A program made the position numbers and the translations under genes. 64,000 nt of DNA, from assembly GCA_937880095.1 (NCBI GenBank), contig CALFLK010000012.1:62001-126000 (forward strand), given 5' to 3'. How positions within the stretch are numbered: the stretch's first letter is position 1; every line of letters begins with the position of its first letter. Origin of the DNA: an uncultured Faecalibacterium sp. Lineage in GTDB: Bacteria; Bacillota; Clostridia; Oscillospirales; Ruminococcaceae. The notes below the pieces were generated by a model. It searched no databases and was not told the origin of the DNA. It saw only the letters and a list, made by a program, of their open reading frames with translations. Positions 34,820 to 42,825 of the stretch are shown here, one piece after another.

Positions 34820-36577
34820 ATGTATCGCGCGCTTTACCGCAAATGGCGTCCCCAGCGATTTGAGGACGTGGTGGGACAGAAAGCCATTGTGACCGCCCTG
34901 AAAAATCAAATCACAGCCGGACGCGTTGGCCATGCGTATCTGTTTACCGGCGTGCGTGGTACCGGTAAGACGACTTGCGCAAAAATTTTTGCAAAAGCAG
35001 TCAACTGCCTGCATCCGGAAAATGGTGACCCGTGTGGTGAATGTGAGGTCTGCCGCGGGATTGACAACGGCAGTCTGCTGGATGTGGTGGAAATGGACGC
35101 TGCATCCAACAACGGTGTTGACGATATCCGTGATCTGCGGGATGAAACGGCATATACGCCTAGTGTCTGCAAGTACAAGGTGTACATCATCGACGAGGTA
35201 CACATGTTGTCTGTGGCAGCATTTAACGCACTGCTGAAAACGCTGGAAGAGCCGCCCGCCCATGTGATTTTTATTTTGGCAACCACCGAAATCCACAAGG
35301 TTCCGGCTACGATTTTGTCCCGCTGCCAGCGGTATGATTTTACCCGTATTCGTCCCGAAGATATTGCCGGACGGGTACAGCAGGTTGCAGATGCAGAGCA
35401 GCTGGAACTGACCAAGGGCGCAGCAAATTTGATTGCACGCTTGGCAGATGGCGCACTGCGTGATGCACTTTCCATTCTGGATACCTGCGCAGGTGTAGCA
35501 CAGCGCATTGATGAAGATCTGGTGCGCCGCATGGCTGGCGTGACGGATCGCAGCTATCTGTTCCGTTTGTCGGATGCAATCGCTGCAAAAGACGGCGCAG
35601 CGGCTCTGGCAGAACTGGCAGAACTGCGTCAGCAGTCTGTGGATATGAAGCGTCTGGCAGATGAACTGGTTGGACATTATCGCAATTTGATGCTGGCAGC
35701 TTTGCCGGGTGGAAAAACACTGCTGAGCGGTGTTAGCCCGGAAGAAGAACAGCTTTATCTGACAAAGGCAGAGAGGATTCCGCAGGCGGAGTCGATTCGA
35801 GCGATTCGAGAAATTGGCTCTGCCATGGAAAAGATGACCCGCGGCAACAATCAGCGCATTGCACTGGAGCTTGCGTTGTTCTCGCTGACGGAAGGTCCCA
35901 TGGAGATGCCGGTTATGGCAGTGCAGCAGCCAATGGGTATGGCACAGCCGACCACTGCAGCTCCGCAGGCAGTGCGGCCTTTTGCCGCAGCGCCAGTAGC
36001 ACAAGCACCGATTGAATCCGAGCCGGTAAAGGCTCCGACAGCAGACGAACTGCCCCCATGGGAGCAGGAAACGACTTCGGTACAGGCAGAAACTGCACCG
36101 AAAGAGCCGCAGGCAGAAATCTCTACAGATGAGATGCCGCCGTGGGAAAATCAGCCCACAGCACCGCAGGAAATCCCAGAGAAAAAGCCAGTTCCGGCGG
36201 TGGAAGAAAAAACCAAACCGGTAGTGGAAAAACCTGCTCCGGGTGCGTTCGCTTCTTGGTCGCAGGTGGTGGAGCAGCTGCAAAGCCGTGACCCGATGTT
36301 GTATCCCTATTTGAAAAATTCCAAGGCATACTTCGACGGTCGTCGCGTTTTGATCGACGGCGGGAATATGTTCCGGGATTTTATCCGTGCAAACAAGGCA
36401 AGCCAGCGATCCATCAAAAAAGTGATTGCTGAGGTAACCGGTTTGCAGTGCGGTATCGGTCCTTACGAAGCAGAAAAAGCTCCGGAAAAAACCGGAAATG
36501 CAGAACAAACGCTGGAACAGCTGGAACAGCTGGGTCTGGATGTTATTATAAAAAATACTGAAAACAGCCGCCATTAA
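34820..36577 (+). CDS. dnaX: DNA polymerase III subunit gamma/tau
   Basis: 585 residues. The AAA+ clamp-loader ATPase has Walker A GVRGTGKTT (from G44), a zinc module with C72, C75 and C78 (PCGECEVC) and Walker B VYIIDEVHML. An arginine-finger/sensor region follows (LSRCQRYDFTRI). Domain III is followed by a Pro/Glu/Ala-rich linker and a C-terminal tau-like domain (AFASWSQVVEQL). It heads dnaX-ybaB-recR. Confidence 0.95.
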   Translation: MYRALYRKWRPQRFEDVVGQKAIVTALKNQITAGRVGHAYLFTGVRGTGKTTCAKIFAKAVNCLHPENGDPCGECEVCRGIDNGSLLDVVEMDAASNNGVDDIRDLRDETAYTPSVCKYKVYIIDEVHMLSVAAFNALLKTLEEPPAHVIFILATTEIHKVPATILSRCQRYDFTRIRPEDIAGRVQQVADAEQLELTKGAANLIARLADGALRDALSILDTCAGVAQRIDEDLVRRMAGVTDRSYLFRLSDAIAAKDGAAALAELAELRQQSVDMKRLADELVGHYRNLMLAALPGGKTLLSGVSPEEEQLYLTKAERIPQAESIRAIREIGSAMEKMTRGNNQRIALELALFSLTEGPMEMPVMAVQQPMGMAQPTTAAPQAVRPFAAAPVAQAPIESEPVKAPTADELPPWEQETTSVQAETAPKEPQAEISTDEMPPWENQPTAPQEIPEKKPVPAVEEKTKPVVEKPAPGAFASWSQVVEQLQSRDPMLYPYLKNSKAYFDGRRVLIDGGNMFRDFIRANKASQRSIKKVIAEVTGLQCGIGPYEAEKAPEKTGNAEQTLEQLEQLGLDVIIKNTENSRH

Positions 36578-36602
36578 AGCGGACAGGAAAGGATATACGA
36601 TT

Positions 36603-36938
36603 ATGAAAGCAAGAATGCCCCAGGGCTACGGCCGTCCCGACATGAACGCACTGATGCGCCAGGCACAGAAGATGCAGAGCGATATGCAGGCAAAGCAGGC
36701 AGAACTGGAAGCTACCGAATACACCGGCAGCGCTTCTGGTGAAATGGTTACTGTGACCATGAACGGCAAGCACGAAGTTTCTTCAATCAAGATCAAGCCC
36801 GAGGCTGTGGATCCGGACGATATCGAAATGCTGGAAGATCTGATTGCTGCAGCTGTGAACGCTACCGTTGCCAAGGTTGACGAAGCAGCATCCGAAGCTA
36901 TGGGCAAGCTGACCGGCGGTATGAATCTGGGTCTGTAA
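36603..36938 (+). CDS. YbaB/EbfC-family nucleoid-associated protein
   Basis: 111 residues. The central conserved part (LMRQAQKMQSDMQAKQAELE, then SGEMVTVTMNGKHEVSSI) and the Gly/Met-rich end are typical. The family binds DNA as dimers. The dnaX-ybaB-recR order is conserved across bacteria. Confidence 0.95.
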   Translation: MKARMPQGYGRPDMNALMRQAQKMQSDMQAKQAELEATEYTGSASGEMVTVTMNGKHEVSSIKIKPEAVDPDDIEMLEDLIAAAVNATVAKVDEAASEAMGKLTGGMNLGL

Positions 36939-36965
36939 GATCGCAACATAAAGGAGCATAACATC

Positions 36966-37565
36966 ATGGGATTTAACGCTGCGCCGCTGGAACGGCTCAT
37001 CGATGAATTTTCCAAATTCCCTGGAATCGGGCGCAAAGGCGCTACCCGTATGGCATATCAGGTGCTGAGTATGTCTCCCGCCAATGCAGAGCAGCTGGCA
37101 GATGCCATCCGCTCTGCCCATTCAAAACTGCATCGCTGCAAATACTGCCAGGATTATACAGAAAACGATGTTTGTGCCATCTGCGCAAACCCCAAGCGAG
37201 ATCGGTCCGTCATCTGTGTGGTGGAAAATCCCAGAGATATTGTGGCATTTGAGCGCACCAGAGAGTACCATGGTTTGTATCATGTGCTGCATGGTCTGAT
37301 CAGCCCGATGGATGGCGTAAATGCAGAGCAGCTGACCATTAAGCCACTGTTGTCCCGTTTGGGCGACGGCACGGTGAAGGAAGTCATTATGGCAACCAAT
37401 CCCACTGTAGAAGGCGAAGCAACTGCGATGTATCTGGCACGCCTGATCAAGCCGCTGGGCATTAAGACCAGCCGTTTGGCATATGGTTTGCCTGTGGGCT
37501 CCAGTCTGGAATATGCGGACGAGACCACGTTGTATCGTGCGCTGTCCGGTCGTGATGAGCTGTAA
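36966..37565 (+). CDS. recR: Recombination mediator protein RecR
   Basis: 199 residues. An N-terminal helix-hairpin-helix (FSKFPGIGRKGATRMAY) is followed by a zinc finger of four cysteines (CKYCQDYTENDVCAIC), a Toprim domain with VVENPRDI, and a C-terminal RLAYGLPVGSSLEYADE. It acts with RecF/RecO in gap repair. Confidence 0.97.
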   Translation: MGFNAAPLERLIDEFSKFPGIGRKGATRMAYQVLSMSPANAEQLADAIRSAHSKLHRCKYCQDYTENDVCAICANPKRDRSVICVVENPRDIVAFERTREYHGLYHVLHGLISPMDGVNAEQLTIKPLLSRLGDGTVKEVIMATNPTVEGEATAMYLARLIKPLGIKTSRLAYGLPVGSSLEYADETTLYRALSGRDEL

Positions 37566-37576
37566 GCAGATTTCGC

Positions 37577-37606
37577 TTGCATTCGCAGAGAAATTTGTGA
37601 TATACT
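37577..37606 (+). promoter_or_regulatory. Promoter of smpB
   Basis: TTGCAT, an 18-nt spacer and TATACT lie 41 bp before the smpB start. Confidence 0.6.
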
Positions 37607-37647
37607 AACTACCCAAGCCAAAGATATACCGGAAAGGAGAGATACAA

Positions 37648-38130
37648 ATGGCCCCTAGAGGCGACAAACCAGCAACCAAGACGATTGCCACCAACCGGGA
37701 AGCACGCCATCTGTATTTCGTCATCGAAACACTGGAAACCGGTATTGAGCTGAAAGGCACTGAGGTGAAGAGCCTGCGTGCCGGTACAGTAACGGTCAAG
37801 GACAGCTGGATTGAAATCGAAGAGGGTGAACTGATCGCCCACGGAATTCACATCAGCCCCTATGACCATGGAAATATCTTTAATCAGGAGCCGTCTCGTC
37901 CGCGTCGTCTGCTGGCGCATAAAAACGAGATTCGGCACTTGCATCAGCAGTGTAAGCTGGAAGGCTACACGCTGATTCCGCTGTCCCTGTATTTTAAGCA
38001 TGGACGGGTAAAAGTGCAGCTGGGTCTGTGCAAGGGTAAAAAGCTCTATGACAAGCGCGAGGATGCAGCACGGCGTGACGCCAAGCGCAGCATCGACCGC
38101 GCAATCAAATCCAACGGCAGATATTATTGA
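37648..38130 (+). CDS. smpB: SsrA-binding protein SmpB
   Basis: 160 residues, the trans-translation partner of tmRNA. It contains IATNREARHLYFVIETLETGI, the central KSLRAGTVTVKDSW and a C-terminal basic tail (KREDAARRDAKRSIDRAIK). AAAGGAGAG precedes the ATG. It lies 66 bp upstream of ssrA, and the pair is probably transcribed together. Confidence 0.97.
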   Translation: MAPRGDKPATKTIATNREARHLYFVIETLETGIELKGTEVKSLRAGTVTVKDSWIEIEEGELIAHGIHISPYDHGNIFNQEPSRPRRLLAHKNEIRHLHQQCKLEGYTLIPLSLYFKHGRVKVQLGLCKGKKLYDKREDAARRDAKRSIDRAIKSNGRYY

Positions 38131-38196
38131 TCCACCCGGTTAGATACCGGTTTGGGATAAAGCAAGGGCATCTTCTTTCCGGAGATGCCCCCTTAT

Positions 38197-38539
38197 GGGG
38201 GCGTAATGGTTTCGACGGGGAGAGTGAGGCTTGAGCAGCGGGTAGCAGTGGGGACCTGCTATAAAAGCCCTAAAAACAATAACTGACAATAATACTCAGT
38301 TGATTGCGGCCTGAGTGCCGCCGTCCTGCCCACTCTTGTGTCGTGTGGGGCCAGGGCGTCCTTAGACACAGCACCTGAACGAGCTTAAGCTTTGCGGCTC
38401 GGCAGGAACTTATGAAGCTACTGAAGTGCTAGCCTGACGATCGGCGTGGCGCGGAGGGAATGTTGTTGATCGCCTGCACCCGGAGATACTCATACTGATC
38501 TCTTTTCGGACATGGGTTCGACTCCCATCGCCTCCACCA
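38197..38539 (+). ncRNA. ssrA: Transfer-messenger RNA (tmRNA)
   Basis: The tRNA-like ends pair as GGGGGCG with CGCCTCC, followed by ACCA. The 5' part has the conserved TAATGGTTTCGACGGGG, and the 3' end has the T-arm GGGTTCGACTCCC. The reading frame from GCC (38267) to TGA (38312) gives a 15-residue tag, ALKTITDNNTQLIAA, ending in the expected hydrophobic-Ala-Ala. The resume codon is inferred. A hairpin at about 38166-38190 precedes the mature 5' end and may be removed during maturation. Confidence 0.93.
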
Positions 38540-38546
38540 AATAGTG

Positions 38547-38595
38547 CAAATCCGAACTCATTCTTTTTCGTGAAGCACTGTGTCGGATTTGTTTT
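38547..38595 (+). terminator. Probable ssrA terminator
   Basis: CAAATCCGA pairs with TCGGATTTG across a 27-nt loop and is followed by TTTTC. Confidence 0.55.
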
Positions 38596-38602
38596 CATAG
38601 TA

Positions 38603-38634
38603 GAGGACGTAGGTTAAACTACGTCCTCTTTTTT
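38603..38634 (+). terminator. Strong plus-strand terminator overlapping the holin 3' end
   Basis: GAGGACGTAG pairs with CTACGTCCTC around GTTAAA, followed by TTTTTT on the plus strand. The holin stop codon lies in the loop. It would stop host transcripts from ssrA entering the prophage antisense. The minus strand lacks a T-run. Confidence 0.75.
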
Positions 38635-38880
38635 GGGTGTCTCGTAAGTAAGAGCCTGTTTGGAATCTCCAATGCCAGCAGTGGTCGGGTCAGTCACGAT
38701 ACCGAGAATCGTGAGGACTGCGAACAGGGCATTTACGACTGCCAACAGCTTGTCTCCCAGCTCACCCAAATCGAGAGTGTAACCGAAGACAGCGGCAATC
38801 ACCTGTACCAGCAGAAGCACAGCCGGAATCAGAGCAATCCAAAAGTTCTTGTTTTTGATACGCACTTTCCAGTTAATCAT
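38614..38880 (-). CDS. Phage holin (phi LC3/LLH type)
   Basis: 88 residues starting MINWKVRIKNKNFW, the usual opening of this holin family. Two membrane segments follow (ALIPAVLLLVQVIAAVFGY and LLAVVNALFAVLTILGIV), then the conserved DPTTAGIGDS and a charged tail. It forms the membrane lesion that releases endolysin. AAGGAGG precedes the ATG. It is the last gene of the late operon. Confidence 0.93.
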   Translation of the reverse strand: MINWKVRIKNKNFWIALIPAVLLLVQVIAAVFGYTLDLGELGDKLLAVVNALFAVLTILGIVTDPTTAGIGDSKQALTYETPKKEDVV

Positions 38881-38908
38881 GTTGATTTCCTCCTTAAATT
38901 TGATGATT

Positions 38909-39019
38909 GAAGTAGTTAAAGTAGCTGTTCTTGGCTTTTTTCGTATAACTTCCTCTATATACGCGCGTATCTATAAAAAGTTTACGCAAAAACCGATTTT
39001 CAACTACTTTTACTACTTG
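38909..39019 (-). other. Long imperfect hairpin between endolysin and holin genes
   Basis: CAACTACTTTTACTACTTG (39001-39019) and GAAGTAGTTAAAGTAGCTG (38909-38927) are complementary at 16 of 19 positions. They enclose a 73-nt loop that contains the palindrome ATACGCGCGTAT (38959-38970). It begins right after the endolysin stop codon. There is no terminal T-run. It may govern holin expression or protect the message. Confidence 0.45.
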
Positions 39020-39021
39020 GG

Positions 39022-40479
39022 TTAAAACAGCTTATTGACCTCTGACTGTACTTCGCTCGGGTCATAACCAGCCTGTTTCAGACGATTTACACGGTCTGCA
39101 CCGTTGCCCCACGAAGACCAGCGAGCGTCAGAGCAAGTACCATTGTAGATTTCCTTGGCGATTTCAGCCGCAGATTTCTTCGCAGTACCAGCCGCAGTGC
39201 CGGACTTGGTAGTGATAAAAGCGTCATAACCAGCGGCTTTCAGCTTCGCCATCATGTTCTCGGCATTGGACTTCTGACTGTAAGCACCGACCTGTACCTT
39301 GTACAGATTACCCATCTGTACGATGTAGGTATCGAAGCCAACGGCTTTCAGTTTTGCCGCCCATGCGTCAGCGTTGGAGCGCTTCGAGAACGCCCCTGTC
39401 TGCACCCTGTACAGCGTTTTACCGTCAGAGGGTACATCTACCTTACCAGTGTCGGTAGAGCCGCCTGTGAGACGCTTAGTGACCTCTGCGGCAAGGTTGC
39501 CGAGACGGTTGTACAGCCAGTCTCCCGGGCAAGATTTATTGGCGAACCATCTATGTACCGTCAGTACCATTTCATCGGACTTCGGCGCATAGGCAAGGGT
39601 CTTATTCTTATCGCCCAGCCACAAGAGCTTGCTCTTGCCGTTACGCTGACAAATATCAACGCACAGGTTCACGAGGGACGCATACACAGCGTTATTGAAC
39701 GCATACGGAGCTGTCTTGTCAGACGCACACTCGATAGTGACTGCTCGCTGGTCGTTCTCACGACTGGAAGAACACCACGAACGATTTTTCTCCTCAACGC
39801 TCATGGAGATACGACCGTCAGTACCGATACCGTAGTTGCAACTCGCCTGTCGAGAGGTGCTGATAAAACAGCCACAGATACTCTCTGCGGAGAGCTGACC
39901 TACTACACAATGCGGTGTGATACGGTCAATGGAATGGGTTCTCTGCCCGGAATGGTTCGGGGAGAGCTTGGTGTAGACCACCAAAGGACTGTTGCTCATT
40001 TTTGTTTCCTCCTTCTTGTCATAATCGGTTAAATGCCATGTCTCAATAACACGCATGAGGTTGTCCACATACTTGTGAGACGTAGCATAGCCATCGGCTT
40101 TGATATTCTCAAGGTATTTCCGAGGGTCGGTAACGCCTTTGAGATTTTTATAGTTCGGAATGTTGATGAAATCGAAGTAGCCGATAACTCCGTTTTCCAT
40201 ATCCTTGAACTTACACCACTGCATAGCAGAACTGGTGTAACTGCCGTCTGCGTTCTGCTCGCTTCCCACCATGTGATAGATACCGATACAGGTCTTACAA
40301 CGACCTTCCCGGTATTTCAGACCAAAGTAGTTATGAGCGTTTACAGCCAGCTCGGAAGTGCCGTAGCCACTTTCCAACACCGCTTGAGCGATGATAGGTG
40401 ACACGACCTCGATTCCGTATACCGGGGCGTACTTCTTGATATACGCCGCAACGGTTTTGACAAAATCTGAATGGTTCAT
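39022..40479 (-). CDS. Four-domain endolysin: glucosaminidase, amidase, SPOR, CW_7
   Basis: 485 residues. Residues about 1-150 form a phage-type beta-N-acetylglucosaminidase (IIAQAVLESGYGTSELAVNA, NYFGLKYREG). Residues about 165-345 resemble an N-acetylmuramoyl-L-alanine amidase/PGRP fold (DRITPHCVVGQLSAE, LTVHRWFANKSCPGDWL). Residues about 355-425 form a SPOR domain (YRVQTGAFSKRSNADAWAAKL and a second similar unit). Residues about 435-485 are a Cpl-7-like CW_7 wall-binding motif (EIAKEIYNGTCSDARWSSWG). It cuts peptidoglycan at two bond types at the end of infection. Confidence 0.92.
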   Translation of the reverse strand: MNHSDFVKTVAAYIKKYAPVYGIEVVSPIIAQAVLESGYGTSELAVNAHNYFGLKYREGRCKTCIGIYHMVGSEQNADGSYTSSAMQWCKFKDMENGVIGYFDFINIPNYKNLKGVTDPRKYLENIKADGYATSHKYVDNLMRVIETWHLTDYDKKEETKMSNSPLVVYTKLSPNHSGQRTHSIDRITPHCVVGQLSAESICGCFISTSRQASCNYGIGTDGRISMSVEEKNRSWCSSSRENDQRAVTIECASDKTAPYAFNNAVYASLVNLCVDICQRNGKSKLLWLGDKNKTLAYAPKSDEMVLTVHRWFANKSCPGDWLYNRLGNLAAEVTKRLTGGSTDTGKVDVPSDGKTLYRVQTGAFSKRSNADAWAAKLKAVGFDTYIVQMGNLYKVQVGAYSQKSNAENMMAKLKAAGYDAFITTKSGTAAGTAKKSAAEIAKEIYNGTCSDARWSSWGNGADRVNRLKQAGYDPSEVQSEVNKLF

Positions 40480-40494
40480 CGGGTATCACCCCTT

Positions 40495-40821
40495 TCATAC
40501 CCACCATCGTTTTCTTGGCTTACCGTGGTAGATTTCTTCTTCCTCGTATCGGTCAAGTCGGTGGTGTGCGGATTTCGTAGACTGCTCAACCATCACGACA
40601 CGCTCGGACAGGTCGTTGACCTTTACCTTAACGTCTGTGATTTCCTTGCGGATTTCTTTCGTATCATCACTGATAGAATCCAGCTTTTGAGACAGAATAG
40701 CGTCAACCTGTGCTTTCTTGCTCACCTCGTCATTATTGGCTCGACTATTGCTCTTGAAAGCAAAGTACACGGCGGCAACAACGGAGACGAAGGTAAGAAT
40801 CTGATTGAACTCAATGTTCAC
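40495..40821 (-). CDS. Small membrane-anchored coiled-coil phage protein (XhlA/BhlA-like)
   Basis: 108 residues. An N-terminal hydrophobic segment (ILTFVSVVAAVYFAF) is followed by a long charged coiled coil and an Arg/Trp-rich end (KPRKRWWV). Size and layout resemble hemolysin XhlA-type lysis accessories. Its position next to the lysin supports a lysis-related role. Assignment is by architecture only. Confidence 0.65.
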   Translation of the reverse strand: MNIEFNQILTFVSVVAAVYFAFKSNSRANNDEVSKKAQVDAILSQKLDSISDDTKEIRKEITDVKVKVNDLSERVVMVEQSTKSAHHRLDRYEEEEIYHGKPRKRWWV

Positions 40822-40884
40822 ATTTCTTGTCCTCCTCTTTTAGAATGTGAGGGAGAGCCGGGAGCGACCCTCCCTCATGCCGCC

Positions 40885-41013
40885 TTATTCAGTGATAAGG
40901 TCTTCCAGCTCAAGGTCAATGAGCATTTCCTTTACCTGTTCCTTGAGAACAGCTGGAACGCTTGCGTAAGTACGCTTACCCTTGACAATGAGTGCCACAT
41001 AGATAACAGCCAT
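40885..41013 (-). CDS. CD1375/XkdX-like small phage protein (copy 2)
   Basis: 42 residues beginning MAVIYVALIVKGKRTYASVP. AAGGAGGTG precedes the ATG. It has the same opening pattern as the gene just upstream (41064-41165), suggesting tandem duplication. An in-frame ATG at 41061 with its own GGAGG would add 16 residues; family resemblance favours the shorter form. Function unknown; such genes typically lie between tail and lysis modules. Confidence 0.75.
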   Translation of the reverse strand: MAVIYVALIVKGKRTYASVPAVLKEQVKEMLIDLELEDLITE

Positions 41014-41063
41014 GTTTTTCACCTCCTTCCTGTTGAGCCATAGCAAAATGCGCCACAGCATGA

Positions 41064-41165
41064 TTATTCCTCCAACAGCTTCTTGACTTCCTCTCGGAGC
41101 TGTTCGGGTACATCGTTAATGGTCTTGAGACCTTTGCGAATCAGTGCAACGTAAATCTTAGCCAT
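41064..41165 (-). CDS. CD1375/XkdX-like small phage protein (copy 1)
   Basis: 33 residues, MAKIYVALIRKGLKTINDVP and then a charged helix ending KKLLEE. AGGAGG lies upstream. It matches the tiny CD1375-type proteins found between tail and lysis genes of Clostridial phages. The function is unknown. Confidence 0.78.
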   Translation of the reverse strand: MAKIYVALIRKGLKTINDVPEQLREEVKKLLEE

Positions 41166-41167
41166 AG

Positions 41168-41497
41168 TTAGTTACCTCCTAAAACCATTTCGTATACTTC
41201 CGCAAGTGCCACCTGTACATCGGTGATACTATTAGAGGTTGCGTTGAGAGCGGCTACCAGCTTCTCCTCCTTGGTCTTCTCACGGAACGCAAGATAGAAA
41301 GTGCCGTCAGCCCATTCCATCTGCTGAATGAAGACCATATCAGTGTAGGTAGTCTCGGTCTCTCCATCGGAGACCTTCATGGTAGAGAGATTATCCTTGA
41401 AAATAGTCTCGTCCACCTTTTCTTTGCTGACATAGTTCGTGCCGTTCATATCCAGCCCGGTCAGCTTTTTGCCATTGGCAAGGGTGATAGTGTACAT
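41168..41497 (-). CDS. Small phage protein between DGR and lysis modules
   Basis: 109 residues starting MYTITLANGKKLTGLDMNGT, rich in beta-strand patterns and ending in a short helix. I recognise no named family. Its start overlaps the reverse transcriptase 3' end by 37 bp, with GGAGG inside the RT gene, so it is probably translationally coupled. Similar proteins commonly follow tail fibre genes. Confidence 0.7.
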   Translation of the reverse strand: MYTITLANGKKLTGLDMNGTNYVSKEKVDETIFKDNLSTMKVSDGETETTYTDMVFIQQMEWADGTFYLAFREKTKEEKLVAALNATSNSITDVQVALAEVYEMVLGGN

Positions 41498-42672
41498 TTC
41501 GTTACCTCCTTTAATTGATTGAATAGGGTGTCCATGTTACTTCGTTGTTTCTTACTCATTATTTTGTAATGATTCTTAAACCAACTCTTATAGAAGTCCG
41601 TAAACTCCTTTTCTGTTAGCTTCGGAGCGAGTTTCTTCATTTTCCGTCTCATTGCGGTAAGCCGTTTGGGATTGATTTTCTGAATCACCCTCCCGGTGTC
41701 CGTTAGAGAGTATTGAACTTGAAGAAATCGCCAATGCTCGGAGAGCTTACAGATTCTCGTCTTCCGGGTATTGACCGTGATTCCGAGTTCGTTCGCTATC
41801 TCGATAATGTCCTCAAGAAGCTCCTGTAAGAACTCTTTGCTCTCGTGAATAGCATAACTATCGTCCATGTAGCCAGCGTAGAATTTCACACCTCGAACGA
41901 TTTTGACATAATTATCAATTCGTATTCGGTAAGAGATTCCGGCGGTCTGTGCCACTTGGTCTCCGATATTAAGGTGCTTCCCCATGAACTTTTCGCCTGT
42001 GAACAGCTTCGGGTTCATATACTGATAGAGGAGAGAATCAAACAACCTGTCGAGACAGTGTTCGTATTCTTCATCGCTCATGTACGATACATCAATCCTT
42101 GAGCGTTCTACGGTCTTTCGCAGAAGCCATAGGGCGTGTTCATCATCGACATACTGCTCAAACAACTTCAACAACACATCATGTCTGATATTGTCGTAGT
42201 ATTTCGAGAAGTCTATCAGAAGAATGTACCCTTCGTTGCTACCATGCTGTGCATAATATTTCCGAAGGTGGGTGAGCAACCTCTTACGAGTGAAAGCGAT
42301 ACCTTTTCCGACAACGCTTGCTCCATTGTCATAAATGAGGTGTGGTTCAATCAGAGGATTCAAAACCTCGTCACAGAGAGCGTGTTTCACGATTCTGTCT
42401 TGAACCTGTTCGCCTGTAATACGCCGGAGCTTTCCTCGTTCATGCAAGGTGAAGTTTGTAGTTGGTAAGAACTCATACTCCATGTTCTCAAGGTCTCGTT
42501 GCATTTTCGATAACTCCAACAGATAGGTCATGTTAAACCTCTGTACCTGTGGTTTCCAATCACTACCTTTCATTGCTTTAGCTTTACTTTCGTAAAGAAC
42601 ATTTCCATCAAATATCTTGCGCTTATAACCTCGGCTATCGTAATAGGAGGTGTCGCATTTAGTATTTACCAT
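41461..42672 (-). CDS. DGR reverse transcriptase
   Basis: 403 residues; copies the TR RNA with errors at adenines. Domain A is LLIDFSKYYDN (D154). The catalytic YMDD is residues 268-271 in KFYAGYMDDSYAIH. Motif 4 reads IGDQVAQ (236-242), matching the DGR-type I/L/VGxxxSQ consensus, with Ala for Ser, rather than the QGxxxSP of retroviral and group II enzymes. There is no maturase or HNH domain, as expected for a DGR RT. It lies 65 bp downstream of the TR and follows the avd-like gene, giving the canonical VR-avd-TR-RT order. Confidence 0.95.
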   Translation of the reverse strand: MVNTKCDTSYYDSRGYKRKIFDGNVLYESKAKAMKGSDWKPQVQRFNMTYLLELSKMQRDLENMEYEFLPTTNFTLHERGKLRRITGEQVQDRIVKHALCDEVLNPLIEPHLIYDNGASVVGKGIAFTRKRLLTHLRKYYAQHGSNEGYILLIDFSKYYDNIRHDVLLKLFEQYVDDEHALWLLRKTVERSRIDVSYMSDEEYEHCLDRLFDSLLYQYMNPKLFTGEKFMGKHLNIGDQVAQTAGISYRIRIDNYVKIVRGVKFYAGYMDDSYAIHESKEFLQELLEDIIEIANELGITVNTRKTRICKLSEHWRFLQVQYSLTDTGRVIQKINPKRLTAMRRKMKKLAPKLTEKEFTDFYKSWFKNHYKIMSKKQRSNMDTLFNQLKEVTKCTLSPLPMAKS

Positions 42673-42737
42673 ACGGAAGGATAATCTCTCCTTTCTCTGT
42701 CTGTGAAACGCTCGATAGGCTACTCAATCACAGAATC

Positions 42738-42823
42738 GAAATCCGGGCGAACGCCATTAGAATTGGAAGCGTTGTTGTAGTTCGCATTACCGTTGTTGTT
42801 GACATTGGCGAAATTGGAAGCGG
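42738..42823 (-). repeat. DGR template repeat (TR)
   Basis: 86 nt aligning without gaps to the VR at 43424-43509 with 17 differences, every one at an A of the TR sense (minus) strand. Read in the VR frame, it encodes 11 Asn codons (AAC/AAT) such as NNNGNANYNN, the usual adenine-rich TR design. All 11 Asn and one Asp codon differ in the VR. It begins 2 bp after the avd-like stop codon. The shared 3' end CGTTCGCCCGG plays the IMH* role. Homology fades beyond both ends. Confidence 0.96.
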
Positions 42824-42825
42824 AA

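Noticed and set aside
41014..41061. Upstream ATG at 41061 for the second CD1375-like gene
   Set aside because: It has a usable GGAGG but adds 16 residues not seen in the sister gene. The ATG at 41013 has a stronger site and matches the family start.
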